64,000 nt of DNA from an uncultured Acetatifactor sp. (lineage in GTDB: Bacteria; Bacillota; Clostridia; Lachnospirales; Lachnospiraceae), in NCBI RefSeq assembly GCF_910585425.1, contig NZ_CAJUCP010000005.1, positions 81,915 to 145,914 on the forward strand, in the 5' to 3' direction. Below, piece after piece: positions 27,017 to 35,752 of this stretch; position 1 is the stretch's first letter, and each line of letters opens with the position of its first letter. Position numbers and translations under genes: made by a program. The notes under the pieces were generated by a model. The model was not told the origin of the DNA. It saw nothing but the letters and a program-made list of their open reading frames with translations, and ran no database searches.

Positions 27017-27749
27017 CGGTTCCCCAACCTTTCATTAATGAAGAAATGCCTTCATTGCTGTTTCGAATTGCCGTGAACATCCGCTCCTTTACCCCGGGAT
27101 TTTCCTGGTTCAACTGACGGAGCAGATTCTTTACATACTCGCGTTTGGTATATCCGTCTGCGGGACAGGGGCTCTTTACTACAGGTACGTTATACTTATG
27201 GACGAAGCCGATGACATCCGCTTCATTCATGTACAGCAGAGGGCGGATGACCGTGAGCTGCATCCTGTCCAGGTATGTGACCGGGGAAAAGGTATGGAAC
27301 CTGCCCTCGAAGATAAGGGACATCAGCATGGTCTCCACCACATCGTCCTTGTGATGGGCGTAGGCGATTTTTTGGCACCCTGCCTCCTTGATGGCCTGGT
27401 TCAGAGCGCCCTTGCGCATCTTGGCACAGAGAGAGCAGGGGTTGTCCTCCTTACGCTGCTCAAAAATTATCTGGGCGATATCCGTCTGTACAATGGTGTA
27501 TTCCACTTCCAGTTCCTGGCACAAATCCTTAATCTTATCCAGATTGAGGTTCTGGAAGCCCAGGTCTACCGTGACGGCATGGATGTCGAAATGTTTCGGG
27601 TAGAATCGCCTCAGGCTGTGGAGCGCATACAAAAGCGTAAGGCTGTCCTTGCCGCCGGAGATGCCGATGGCAATCTTATCCCCCTCCTCTATCATCTGAT
27701 AGTCGTCCACTGCCTTGCGGACATAGCTTAATACCTGCTGTAGTTTCAT
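27000..27749 (-). CDS. TtcA-like tRNA sulfur-transfer ATPase
   Basis: A 249-residue PP-loop ATPase: GISGGKDSLTLLYAL near residue 30, a CSLCAKMRKG cysteine pair mid-protein, and SPCPADGYTKREYVKNLL near the C-terminus with a further cysteine. These fit the TtcA family (thiolation of C32 in tRNA, using an iron-sulfur cluster). TilS is excluded by the cysteines and short length. It has its own promoter and runs into the recombinase gene. Confidence 0.85.
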   Translation of the reverse strand: MKLQQVLSYVRKAVDDYQMIEEGDKIAIGISGGKDSLTLLYALHSLRRFYPKHFDIHAVTVDLGFQNLNLDKIKDLCQELEVEYTIVQTDIAQIIFEQRKEDNPCSLCAKMRKGALNQAIKEAGCQKIAYAHHKDDVVETMLMSLIFEGRFHTFSPVTYLDRMQLTVIRPLLYMNEADVIGFVHKYNVPVVKSPCPADGYTKREYVKNLLRQLNQENPGVKERMFTAIRNSNEGISSLMKGWGTDGSFK

Positions 27750-27791
27750 ATGTTCCCTGCTCTTTCCTGATTAGTTTTCTCGTTCCATATT

Positions 27792-27820
27792 ATTTTAGTA
27801 TGTTTAAGAAATAAAGACAA
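27792..27820 (-). promoter_or_regulatory. Predicted sigma-A promoter of the ttcA-recombinase pair
   Basis: On the minus strand TTGTCT (27820-27815), 17 bases, TAAAAT (27797-27792). Confidence 0.65.
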
Positions 27821-27949
27821 TAGGTAATTTAGGGAGTTCCCATTATATTTTATTTCCGATTGGATATACTTTTATCAGGGCATTTTTATAGAAGAAAGAC
27901 ATTCCGTGCAGGAAGGGTATTCATGGTACAATTTAAGGAGGAATCAAAT

Positions 27950-28552
27950 ATGGTGAAATTTGCGGAAAGTGTTACAAAGGACAATCTGATGAGGGCTTTC
28001 GCCGGGGAGAGCCAGGCGAGAAACCGATATACCTTCGCCGCCTCACAGGCAAAGAAAAACGGCTTGTATGTCATCAGCGCGATTTTTGGCTATACGGCTT
28101 CTCAGGAAAAGGAGCATGCGGAAATTTTCTACAATCATTTAAAGGATCTGGCAGGGAGCACCATTACCGTGGATGGCGGCTATCCCGTGGACATCTCGGA
28201 TGATGTATGGCATCTTTTGGATAAGGCCCAGCACAATGAGTATGAGGAGCATGACCCCATCTACAGGTCTTTCGGGGAAACCGCGAAGAAGGAAGGCTTT
28301 GACCAGATAGCGTCCTCTTTTCTGCAGATAGCGCAGATTGAAAAGGTTCATGGAGACCGCTTCGGAAGATATGCCCAACTGCTCAAGGAGGGCAAGCTCT
28401 TTGTGTCGGATGTGGAAGAGGAGTGGATGTGCCTGAACTGCGGTTTTGTGTTCAAGGGGACAAAGGCGCCTAAGACCTGTCCGGTTTGCCGCCATGACCA
28501 GGGGTATTTCATCCGTTTTGAACTGTCGCCTTTTGAGGGAAGAATCTGCTAG
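27950..28552 (+). CDS. rbr: Rubrerythrin
   Basis: A 200-residue non-haem iron peroxidase of anaerobes. The ferritin-like domain (residues 1-145) has AFAGESQARNRYTFAASQAKK, ASQEKEHAEIFYNHL and IAQIEKVHGDRF, giving the di-iron Glu/His ligands. A C-terminal rubredoxin domain has two CxxC pairs (CLNCGF and CPVC). It reduces hydrogen peroxide. The ATG at 27950 follows AAGGAGGAATC; the longer frame to 27860 lacks a site. Confidence 0.95.
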   Translation: MVKFAESVTKDNLMRAFAGESQARNRYTFAASQAKKNGLYVISAIFGYTASQEKEHAEIFYNHLKDLAGSTITVDGGYPVDISDDVWHLLDKAQHNEYEEHDPIYRSFGETAKKEGFDQIASSFLQIAQIEKVHGDRFGRYAQLLKEGKLFVSDVEEEWMCLNCGFVFKGTKAPKTCPVCRHDQGYFIRFELSPFEGRIC

Positions 28553-28663
28553 GATTTGCCGGGAAATTTACCGGGATATAAAATTTATGTAGAAATAAGA
28601 AAATTTTTGGAAATCTTTGGAAAGCCCACTTGTTATGCGGAGAAATTAAGTGTATTATAATGA

Positions 28664-28768
28664 AAGAAGTGCATTCCATTGGAAGAAGTGTATTCCAATG
28701 AAGAAGAGCATTCCAATGAAGAAGAGCATTCATATGAAGATGCATTCCAGATAAAAGGCATTCCATGG
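28664..28768 (+). repeat. Array of GCATTCCA-type dispersed repeats before the transporter gene
   Basis: Six imperfect copies of GAAGAAGAGCATTCCAATG-like units, including two near-identical 18-bp units in tandem (about 28696-28731). They end about 40 bases before the transporter start. The same element recurs elsewhere in this window. Confidence 0.8.
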
Positions 28769-28808
28769 CAGATTGCATTTGGGGAAGCTTACAAGAAAGG
28801 GCACCTGT

Positions 28809-30152
28809 ATGAAATTCAATAAAGACAGTAAATATATTCGATGGGGATTGACAGCCTTTGCCGTCATAGCAGGAGGAATCACTTTTTATTATTTCATTTT
28901 CCACAGCACGAACATCAAGCTGGGCATCGGCAGGATACTCGATATCCTGAAACCGGTTCTGTTTGGGCTGGCCACGGCATATCTATTGACTCCTGTATTG
29001 AATTTTGTAGAGAACAGGGCCCTGATACCGCTTCTGGATAAATGCAGCATAAAGAGAAGCAGAAGACGCAGGTTATTCGTCAGGGGAACCGGCATATTGA
29101 TTACGGCCTTCTTGTTCGTGGCGTTAATCTATATGCTGGTTTCCATGCTGATTTCGCAGATTATCCCCAGCGTGCAGGGCATCATCGACAACTTTGATTC
29201 CTACAGCTCCAATGTCACGGCGTGGATCGAGCAGACCCTGGAGGACAATCCGGAGATTGGCAGCTATGTGACGAAGACTTTCGACCAGATGGAAGACCAG
29301 ATCAACGATTTGATCAAAAATATCCTCCCGAATACCGCCTCGCTGATCAAGACAGTCTCCCTCAGCGTAATCAGCGTAATCGACGTCCTGTGGGATTTCA
29401 TCATCGGGTTCATCATATCGATTTATGTGCTTGCGAACAAGGAGCGCTTCGCGGCCCAGGCAAAGAAGTCGGCATACGCTTTATTTGAACAGGATACGGC
29501 CAATATTGTGATTCGGAATTTCCGCTTTACCCACAGGACGTTTATCGGTTTCCTGAGCGGAAAAGTTCTGGATTCCATAATAATCGGCATCCTGTGCTTC
29601 GTCGGTACGTCTCTCATGGGCACGCCCTATGCCATGCTGATAAGCGTGATTATCGGATGTACGAATATCATTCCTTTTTTCGGGCCGTTTCTGGGCGCGA
29701 TTCCCAGCACTGTCCTGATTTTCGTAGTAGACCCCATGCATCCGCTGAACTGCGTCTATTTCGCGCTGTTCGCCCTTGCGCTCCAACAGTTTGACGGCAA
29801 TATCCTTGGCCCCAAGATACTGGGCAATTCCACCGGCCTGACCGGATTTTGGGTCATTTTTGCAATCACCTTCTTCGGAGGCCTGTTGGGCGTATTCGGG
29901 ATGATTGTAGGAGTGCCTATCTTCGCTGTCATCTATGCGGCCGTAAGGGCCTTCGTCAATACGAAGCTGGAAAAGAAGCATCTGCCGAAAGATACAAACC
30001 AGTACGAATCTGTGGAATACATAGACGAGAAGGGGATACATCCCATGGTTCCGGAAGGAAAAGCGGCCAGGCAGGTCAATGGATTCCACATCAACAGGGG
30101 AGAAATGCGTTCCCAGGATAAAAAGACGAAAGTTGACGATAAAGACAAATGA
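28809..30152 (+). CDS. AI-2E family transporter (YtvI/PerM type)
   Basis: A 447-residue polytopic protein of PF01594 with about eight helices. The conserved blocks LGIGRILDILKPVLFGLATAYLL, the central LIKTVSLSVISVIDVLWDFIIGFIISIYVL and PFFGPFLGAIPSTVLIF are visible, as is the VGVPIFAVIYAA end. Substrates in Firmicutes are mostly unknown; some members move sodium/protons or autoinducer-2. A hydrophilic tail of about 60 residues follows. The ATG at 28809 is behind AGAAAGG. It overlaps dtd by 4 bases. Confidence 0.88.
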   Translation: MKFNKDSKYIRWGLTAFAVIAGGITFYYFIFHSTNIKLGIGRILDILKPVLFGLATAYLLTPVLNFVENRALIPLLDKCSIKRSRRRRLFVRGTGILITAFLFVALIYMLVSMLISQIIPSVQGIIDNFDSYSSNVTAWIEQTLEDNPEIGSYVTKTFDQMEDQINDLIKNILPNTASLIKTVSLSVISVIDVLWDFIIGFIISIYVLANKERFAAQAKKSAYALFEQDTANIVIRNFRFTHRTFIGFLSGKVLDSIIIGILCFVGTSLMGTPYAMLISVIIGCTNIIPFFGPFLGAIPSTVLIFVVDPMHPLNCVYFALFALALQQFDGNILGPKILGNSTGLTGFWVIFAITFFGGLLGVFGMIVGVPIFAVIYAAVRAFVNTKLEKKHLPKDTNQYESVEYIDEKGIHPMVPEGKAARQVNGFHINRGEMRSQDKKTKVDDKDK

Positions 30153-30619
30153 GATTTCTAGTACAGAGAGTGAAAGAAGCCGATGTGACCGTAGACAATC
30201 AGGTCATCGGAAGAATCGGGCAGGGCTTTTTGGTGTTCGCAGGCATCAGCGCCGCTGACGTGGAAGGGCCTTCCCCTGAGAAAATAGCGGATAAGATGGT
30301 AAAGAAGCTGCTGGGGCTGCGGATTTTCAGCGATGAGAACGACAAGACCAATCTGGACCTGAAATCCGTGGGGGGACAGCTTCTTATCATTTCTCAGTTT
30401 ACCCTCTATGCGGATTGCCGGAAAGGCAACAGACCATCCTTCGTAAACGCTGCGCCTCCTGACGCGGCAAACAGAATCTACGAATATATCCTGAAAAAAT
30501 GCAGGCAGGAGATACCGATAGTGGAAAGCGGAAGCTTTGGCGCACACATGAATGTCTCCCTGGTCAATGACGGACCCTTCACAGTAATCCTAGACTCTAA
30601 TGAATTAAACCTTCAATAG
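30149..30619 (+). CDS. dtd: D-aminoacyl-tRNA deacylase
   Basis: A 156-residue DTD that removes D-amino acids from tRNA. It opens MRFLVQRVKEADVTVDNQVIG and has the catalytic SQFTLYADCRKGNRPSF block and NDGPFTVILDS (GP cis-Pro motif region: NDGPFT). It overlaps the transporter stop (ATGA). A large inverted repeat follows its stop. Confidence 0.93.
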   Translation: MRFLVQRVKEADVTVDNQVIGRIGQGFLVFAGISAADVEGPSPEKIADKMVKKLLGLRIFSDENDKTNLDLKSVGGQLLIISQFTLYADCRKGNRPSFVNAAPPDAANRIYEYILKKCRQEIPIVESGSFGAHMNVSLVNDGPFTVILDSNELNLQ

Positions 30620-30622
30620 TCT

Positions 30623-30699
30623 ATAGTTTAACGAATAGTTGAGCGCCCGGACTACAGTCTGCCCATGCGGGCAACGAGCTCAACTATTCGTTAAACTAT
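30623..30699. terminator. Perfect 22-bp inverted repeat after dtd
   Basis: Arms at 30623-30644 and 30678-30699 are fully complementary, starting ATAGTTTAACGAATAGTTGA. The 33-base loop holds a small hairpin (GCCC ATGC GGGC). CCTTTT follows, so on the plus strand it can act as a terminator for dtd. It is longer than typical terminators and shares a 10-base segment with 30707-30716. Confidence 0.8.
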
Positions 30700-30730
30700 C
30701 CTTTTGCGAATAGTTGGATGCAGCACCCCA

Positions 30731-31279
30731 TCACCCCTCCGCAAAGAAATAAGCCGCCATCTGTGCCCGCGAGCTGAAGCTTTCGGTTTCCAGCAACCGT
30801 TTGATTTCTTCTTTGGTATAGAATCTGGCTTCAATCTGTTCGTTTTCCGAAGTGTGGTCCTCGAAATCGCCTTCGGCCTCCACAAAGGCGATGTAGGTGG
30901 TTGTATCGGAAATGGCGACGGCTGCAAAGGACGGGGGCAGAATCTTTTTTATTTTTTTGACTTTCAATCCGGTTTCCTCATAGAGCTCCCTTGCGACGCA
31001 TTCCTCAATGGATTCGCCGGGCTCCAGCATTCCGGCACACAGGTTGTATATCGTGCGGTTGACGCCCATTCGAAATTCATGGAGCAGGAGCATCCTGTCC
31101 CCATAGGTGGCTACAATGGACACACCGCTTGGCTTGCCGCCAACGTCCTCTATGCCGGCGAGTTCCCGGCGGCTGACCATTTCGTACTTCTTTTCCCTGC
31201 CAGCCTTATTCCGATAAGTAAGTTCATAGTTCTTCAGATATTTTCCGTCCCTGACCTTTTCAAATTTTGTCAATTCCAT
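30731..31279 (-). CDS. NUDIX hydrolase (ADP-ribose pyrophosphatase type)
   Basis: A 182-residue protein from the ATG at 31279, opening MELTKFEKVRDGKYLKNYEL as in this family. The Nudix box is GMLEPGESIEECVARELYEETGL. Clostridial members hydrolyse ADP-ribose or related sugars. AAGGAGG lies about 11 bases upstream. An alternative start at 31375 adds 32 residues beginning MEEEHSKESGK, encoded by the dispersed repeat; it has a GGGGGAA site and cannot be excluded. Confidence 0.88.
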   Translation of the reverse strand: MELTKFEKVRDGKYLKNYELTYRNKAGREKKYEMVSRRELAGIEDVGGKPSGVSIVATYGDRMLLLHEFRMGVNRTIYNLCAGMLEPGESIEECVARELYEETGLKVKKIKKILPPSFAAVAISDTTTYIAFVEAEGDFEDHTSENEQIEARFYTKEEIKRLLETESFSSRAQMAAYFFAEG

Positions 31280-31459
31280 GAAATTGGAAGCCTCCTTATA
31301 TAATGTAATATTCTCAGAATCTCTAAGCCTTATTTTATGCGGCTTTCCAGACTCCTTGGAATGCTCTTCTTCCATTTTATAAATTCCCCCACTTTTTCAA
31401 AAAGCTATTGACAAACCTTTTCTTCCATATGAAAGCTTTTCTTCAATTAGGAGACAGCT

Positions 31460-32869
31460 TTACAATACATCCGAAAAATGAAGCTGTTCCCGCAGCGGCT
31501 TGCTGATTTTTTTCCGGGTAATCTCCACCAGCCCCAGCGGCGTCATGTCTACAACCGTAGTCTTTACCTTGTCCCGCTTTACAAGGGACTTCAGTACATA
31601 GAGTAGCTGCGCATTGTCGCCGGGCGACTGCATGTTTATGAAATCCACGATGATAATGCCTGAAAGATTCCGCAGTCGAAGCTGGAACGCCACTTCTTCC
31701 GCCGCCTCCAGATTGATGCTGCGGTATGTGTCCTCAGGATTCTTCCCATCCTCGCACTTCCCGGAATTCACGTCGATGACTGTCAGGGCCTCCGTGGGCT
31801 CTATGACCAGATAGCCGCCTGATTTCAGCCATATCCTGGTCTCCAGCGCCGGTTTCAGCTTCCCCTCGATGCCATACAGCGCGGAAAGGGAAAGCATGCT
31901 GTCCTGGTACAGACGCACCGGGACATCCAGGGCATTCTCCTTCTCATAGTGCATAATCTGCTCATAAAGCGGCTTCTGATCCGTGATGATTTCCCATGAT
32001 GGGGCCTCTTCGGATGCCGCGCCAAAGGCATTGAACGAAAACTGCATCAGCGTGGCTTCCACCTCTGTATTCGCCTTTCTCAGACAGGAAAAGCAGTTCC
32101 GGTATCTGGCAAAATAAAGCAGCCTGATATACTGTGCGGCCAGGTCGTAGAAATGCTCCAGCAGCTCTTCCGCACTCTCCTGTTCCTCCGCCTTTGTACG
32201 GACAATCATTCCGGTGAAAGGGAGGACAAAGGACATGAGTTCGACGCTTTCGGATTTCAGACGGCTCAGCCAGGCATCCGACAGAAGCGCCTGACATTCC
32301 TGTACCAGGCAGTCGCCCTGGTCTGTGTCCAGGATTCCTGCCTCCCGCAACATCCTGTGCAGGAGCTCCCTTCGCTTTTTGCCGAGTTTTGTGGAGTAGC
32401 ATACTCTCTTTGAACCCATTGTCAGCACAAAATACTCATTGGACAGGGATATCTGGGTGGTCACGGAGGCCCGTTTCGACTTCTGGGCATCCCGGGTGAC
32501 CTGGACAAGGATTTCATCTCCCTCCAGGAGCCGCCCATCGGCGATACGGTTCAAGGGGGCATTCCAGGACGGCACCGCATTGATTTCCTTCAGGGAGAGG
32601 AAGCACAGCTCCCCTTTTTCGATTTCCACAAAGCAGGCATTGATGTTCTTGACTATGTTCTTTACTTTGCCGATGTAGACGGAGCCTATCTTGCTGGGAA
32701 TTTGGGGGAAAAAGGATGCCTCCACCAGGCGGTTGTTCTGTATGGCCAGAGCGCAGCGCTGTCCGCGATAGGATGTGAAAAGCAGCTTCCCCTGGTCTGT
32801 AGTCTTCCGCAGCGTCGTCTCTTCTTCCGTAAGGGTTACAGAGGATTTTGGCGCAATGCTTCTGCTCAT
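31460..32869 (-). CDS. Ribonuclease E/G family protein
   Basis: A 469-residue RNase G-like endoribonuclease. An S1 segment lies near residue 60-130 (GSVYIGKVKNIVKNINACFVEI). The catalytic DNase-I-like region has LTVIDVNSGKCEDGK and SGIIIVDFINM, giving the two metal aspartates. It ends shortly after, like RNase G, without an RNase E scaffold, and no clear zinc-link cysteine pair is seen. The first 27 residues precede the usual start (KLLFTSYRGQ). It follows the radical-SAM pair, the common Lachnospiraceae order. Confidence 0.9.
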   Translation of the reverse strand: MSRSIAPKSSVTLTEEETTLRKTTDQGKLLFTSYRGQRCALAIQNNRLVEASFFPQIPSKIGSVYIGKVKNIVKNINACFVEIEKGELCFLSLKEINAVPSWNAPLNRIADGRLLEGDEILVQVTRDAQKSKRASVTTQISLSNEYFVLTMGSKRVCYSTKLGKKRRELLHRMLREAGILDTDQGDCLVQECQALLSDAWLSRLKSESVELMSFVLPFTGMIVRTKAEEQESAEELLEHFYDLAAQYIRLLYFARYRNCFSCLRKANTEVEATLMQFSFNAFGAASEEAPSWEIITDQKPLYEQIMHYEKENALDVPVRLYQDSMLSLSALYGIEGKLKPALETRIWLKSGGYLVIEPTEALTVIDVNSGKCEDGKNPEDTYRSINLEAAEEVAFQLRLRNLSGIIIVDFINMQSPGDNAQLLYVLKSLVKRDKVKTTVVDMTPLGLVEITRKKISKPLREQLHFSDVL

Positions 32870-32873
32870 GTCA

Positions 32874-33686
32874 TCAATCTCCTTTGCCTTCCAGAGAATG
32901 TATTTCCACGGAATGCTCTATTCCGACCGCGTCCAGGGGGACAAGCACACGCTCTGATGTAACAAGTATCCGCTCCGATGCAGCGGCATCATGGGAGGAG
33001 GGCATTTCGGCGTACACCTCTTCCCTGGTAATCATAAGCGCATTTTCCTGCAGGCTTTCCCCCTGTTCCGCAAGCATTGCCGCTATCACCTGGACAGGCT
33101 TGATATTTCCGCTGCTGGAGGCATCTACCAGCATGCGGATGACCAGGCGGCTGCCGGTCTGTCCCTCTTCCATGCAGGAGTCCTCCATGCAGGCGGCAAG
33201 CTGAAAGATGCCGGGCCTGATGTCCACCTCCCGGTTTCCTTTCTTCGTCTCCTTGGTGACCAATATCTGCTCCCTGGCCAGAAAGGCCGGCAGGGCCGCG
33301 GCCAAATCCGCCACAGGCTCACTGCCTTCGCGGAAGCGCACTGTGTAAGCCGCCGCTGCCACGCTGGCCATGGCGTTTCCTGCGGTATCCGGCAGCGCCT
33401 TCACGGATGTGACCTCTATTCCGGGCACGCTGACGGCATTCAGCCGCTCCAGGACGTCTGCGCAGGAGGTGATGGAATGGACTTCTATATCCATATATTC
33501 CCCATTGCTGGTCAGCCCTACGCCGAGAGGAGCGGCGAAGGCCATGACCTGATGGGGGCTGAAGCCCCTGGAATACACCACATCGACCTGCGCCCTGCGT
33601 ATGGCTTTTTGAAAGAAGCGCATGACATCCAGATGTCCGGTATAGCGGACAGGGCCATATTTTCTGAACTTAATACGGAGTCTCAT
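32874..33686 (-). CDS. TIGR03936 family (DUF2344) radical SAM-associated protein
   Basis: A 270-residue protein opening MRLRIKFRKYGPVRYTGHLDVMRFFQKAIRRA, the hallmark of DUF2344 proteins that are fused to, or encoded with, TIGR03960 radical SAM enzymes, as here. Function is unknown; context suggests RNA modification. The ATG at 33686 is preferred (GGAAGGA about 10 bases before, family-typical start). Its last 15 residues (GIEHSVEIHSLEGKGD) come from a copy of the dispersed repeat. Confidence 0.85.
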   Translation of the reverse strand: MRLRIKFRKYGPVRYTGHLDVMRFFQKAIRRAQVDVVYSRGFSPHQVMAFAAPLGVGLTSNGEYMDIEVHSITSCADVLERLNAVSVPGIEVTSVKALPDTAGNAMASVAAAAYTVRFREGSEPVADLAAALPAFLAREQILVTKETKKGNREVDIRPGIFQLAACMEDSCMEEGQTGSRLVIRMLVDASSSGNIKPVQVIAAMLAEQGESLQENALMITREEVYAEMPSSHDAAASERILVTSERVLVPLDAVGIEHSVEIHSLEGKGD

Positions 33687-33804
33687 AAGAATGTGTCCTT
33701 CCCGGGAGTGTCTCTCCCTGTTGCTGGCTGTCGTGTCGGCTGAATGCGGCACTGCGGAAAATGGCGGTGCCGCATCCCGGCGTATATCCGGGACAGCGCC
33801 TGGC

Positions 33805-35721
33805 TTATCTGGGCTCGAAGCAGATGCCTCCTCCGAACCTGGCAGCGCCGCAGCCCTGACATTTCTGCTTGCAGTTCTCGGAGGTCTCTTCCCGCTTCGC
33901 CTTTTCCCACTCCCGCTTCAGAAATTCCTTCGTGACGCCGCAGTCGATGAAGTCCCAGGGAAGAATCTCGTCCAGAGGCCTTTCCCTGTGGGTATAGAAA
34001 TGGACAGTGAGGCCGCATTCCTCCATGGCCTCCAGCCATCTGTCATTGTCGTAATATTCTCCCCAGGCGTCATAGAAGCCGCCCTTTTCATAGACCCTGC
34101 GGATGACGTCGCACAGCCGCCTGTCGCCTCTGGCCAGAACTCCCTCCATGACGCTGGCATCGGCCTCGTGCCAGTTGTATTTGATGCTCTTCTGGTTCAA
34201 CTGTTCGGAGATGGCGGTCCTGGTCAGATAGGCCTTGTCCAGGAAGTCCTCTTTGGTGCACTGGGCCGCCCACTGGAAGGGGGTAAAGGGCTTTGGCACG
34301 AAAAAGGAGGTGCTGGCTACGATTTGCACTCTCCCGCCCGCCCTGCGCTCCTTGGGGACAGTATCAAAATAGGTGGCCGCAATCTTGTTGGAGAGCTCCG
34401 CGATTCCCCGGATATCCTCCTGGGTCTCCGTGGGCAGCCCCAGCATGAAGTAGAGCTTTACCCTGGTCCAGCCTCCCTCGAAGGCCAGCGCGGCCCCCTT
34501 TAAGATGGCTTCCTCCGTGAGGCCCTTGTTGATGACGTTCCGAAGGCGCTGGCTCCCCGCCTCCGGCGCGAAGGTCAGGCTGGATTTCTTCACGTCCTGG
34601 ACCTTGCTCATGACATCTAGGGAGAAAGCGTCGATGCGCAGGGACGGCAGGGAGATGTTCACATGCCTCTTGCTGCACTCCTCTATCAGGAAATCCACCA
34701 GCTCCGGCAGCCTGGAGTAATCGCTGGAGCTTAAGGAGCTTAAGGAAATCTCCTCATATCCGGTGCCGTCCAGCATCTCCAGGGCATATTTCTTCAGGGT
34801 CTCCACGTCCCTCTCCCTGACAGGGCGGTACAACTGGCCTGCCTGGCAGAAGCGGCAGCCCCGGATGCAGCCACGCTGGATTTCCAGCACCAGGCGGTCC
34901 TGGGTGACCTTGATGAAGGGGATGACGGGCTTAGTGGGGTAACAGGTATCCGTCAAGTCCATGACGATTTCCTTCATAATGGTATCCGGGATGCCTTCTT
35001 CCAGGGGGAAGAACCGCTCTATGGTGCCGTCCTCCCTGTAGGTGACATCGTAGAAGCGCGGCACATACAGGCCGGGAAGCTTCGCCGCCCTGCGCAGGAA
35101 TTCCACCCGCCCCAGGTTCCGATCCCGGCAGTCCTCATATAAGGTAATCAATTCACGGTATCTCGTCTCCCCCTCTCCGATGTAGAATATATCAAAAAAA
35201 TCCGCCAGGGGCTCCGGATTGTAGGAACAGGGCCCGCCGCCGATGACGATGGGGCAGTCTTCTCCCCTGTCAGTCGCTTTTAAGGGAATCTGGGCCAAAT
35301 CCAGCACCTGGAGCACATTGGTGTAGCACATCTCGTACTGCAGCGTGATGCCCAGAAAGTCGAATTCCTTTACGGGATCCTGGGATTCCAGCGCGAACAG
35401 GGGGATGTGACGGCTGCGCATGATGGCATCCAGATCCACCCAGGGGGAATAGACCCGCTCGCACCATACATCCTCCATGGAATTGAACATGTCATACAGA
35501 ATCTGTATCCCCAGATGGGACATGCCGATTTCGTACACATCCGGAAAACACATGGCGAACCGGACCTTCACTTCCTCCGGATCCTTCATGACTGAATTGT
35601 ACTCGCCGCCTATATACCGGACGGGCTTCTCTATGCTCATCAGGATATCATCGCTCAGCGCCAGCTTCCGGGGAGCGCCCTTCCCGCATTCTGTAGAATG
35701 TTCCCGTGCAACAGCCGTCAT
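33805..35721 (-). CDS. TIGR03960 family B12-binding radical SAM protein
   Basis: A 638-residue protein with an N-terminal B12-binding-like domain (about 45-200, ending in the GGGPCSYNPEP loop). The radical SAM core has Cys285, Cys289 and Cys292 (CIRGCRFC) to bind a 4Fe-4S cluster, and there is a C-terminal extension. The tail holds a further cysteine set (NCKQKCQGCG and GGGIC) that may bind a second cluster or metal. The substrate is unknown. The first 18 residues (MTAVAREHSTECGKGAPR) are an extension carrying a degenerate dispersed-repeat sequence before the conserved LSDDILMSIEKPVRYIG. Confidence 0.9.
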   Translation of the reverse strand: MTAVAREHSTECGKGAPRKLALSDDILMSIEKPVRYIGGEYNSVMKDPEEVKVRFAMCFPDVYEIGMSHLGIQILYDMFNSMEDVWCERVYSPWVDLDAIMRSRHIPLFALESQDPVKEFDFLGITLQYEMCYTNVLQVLDLAQIPLKATDRGEDCPIVIGGGPCSYNPEPLADFFDIFYIGEGETRYRELITLYEDCRDRNLGRVEFLRRAAKLPGLYVPRFYDVTYREDGTIERFFPLEEGIPDTIMKEIVMDLTDTCYPTKPVIPFIKVTQDRLVLEIQRGCIRGCRFCQAGQLYRPVRERDVETLKKYALEMLDGTGYEEISLSSLSSSDYSRLPELVDFLIEECSKRHVNISLPSLRIDAFSLDVMSKVQDVKKSSLTFAPEAGSQRLRNVINKGLTEEAILKGAALAFEGGWTRVKLYFMLGLPTETQEDIRGIAELSNKIAATYFDTVPKERRAGGRVQIVASTSFFVPKPFTPFQWAAQCTKEDFLDKAYLTRTAISEQLNQKSIKYNWHEADASVMEGVLARGDRRLCDVIRRVYEKGGFYDAWGEYYDNDRWLEAMEECGLTVHFYTHRERPLDEILPWDFIDCGVTKEFLKREWEKAKREETSENCKQKCQGCGAARFGGGICFEPR

Positions 35722-35752
35722 ACTTTTCTCTCCTTTTGGATCAGCCTAAAAG

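Noticed and set aside
28664..28768. Possible CRISPR array
   Set aside because: Units are 17-20 bp with no unique spacers of 30 or more bases and no cas genes; it is a degenerate tandem repeat.
31375..31460. TTGACA at about 31409 as a plus-strand promoter
   Set aside because: No -10 at correct spacing and no plus-strand gene downstream.
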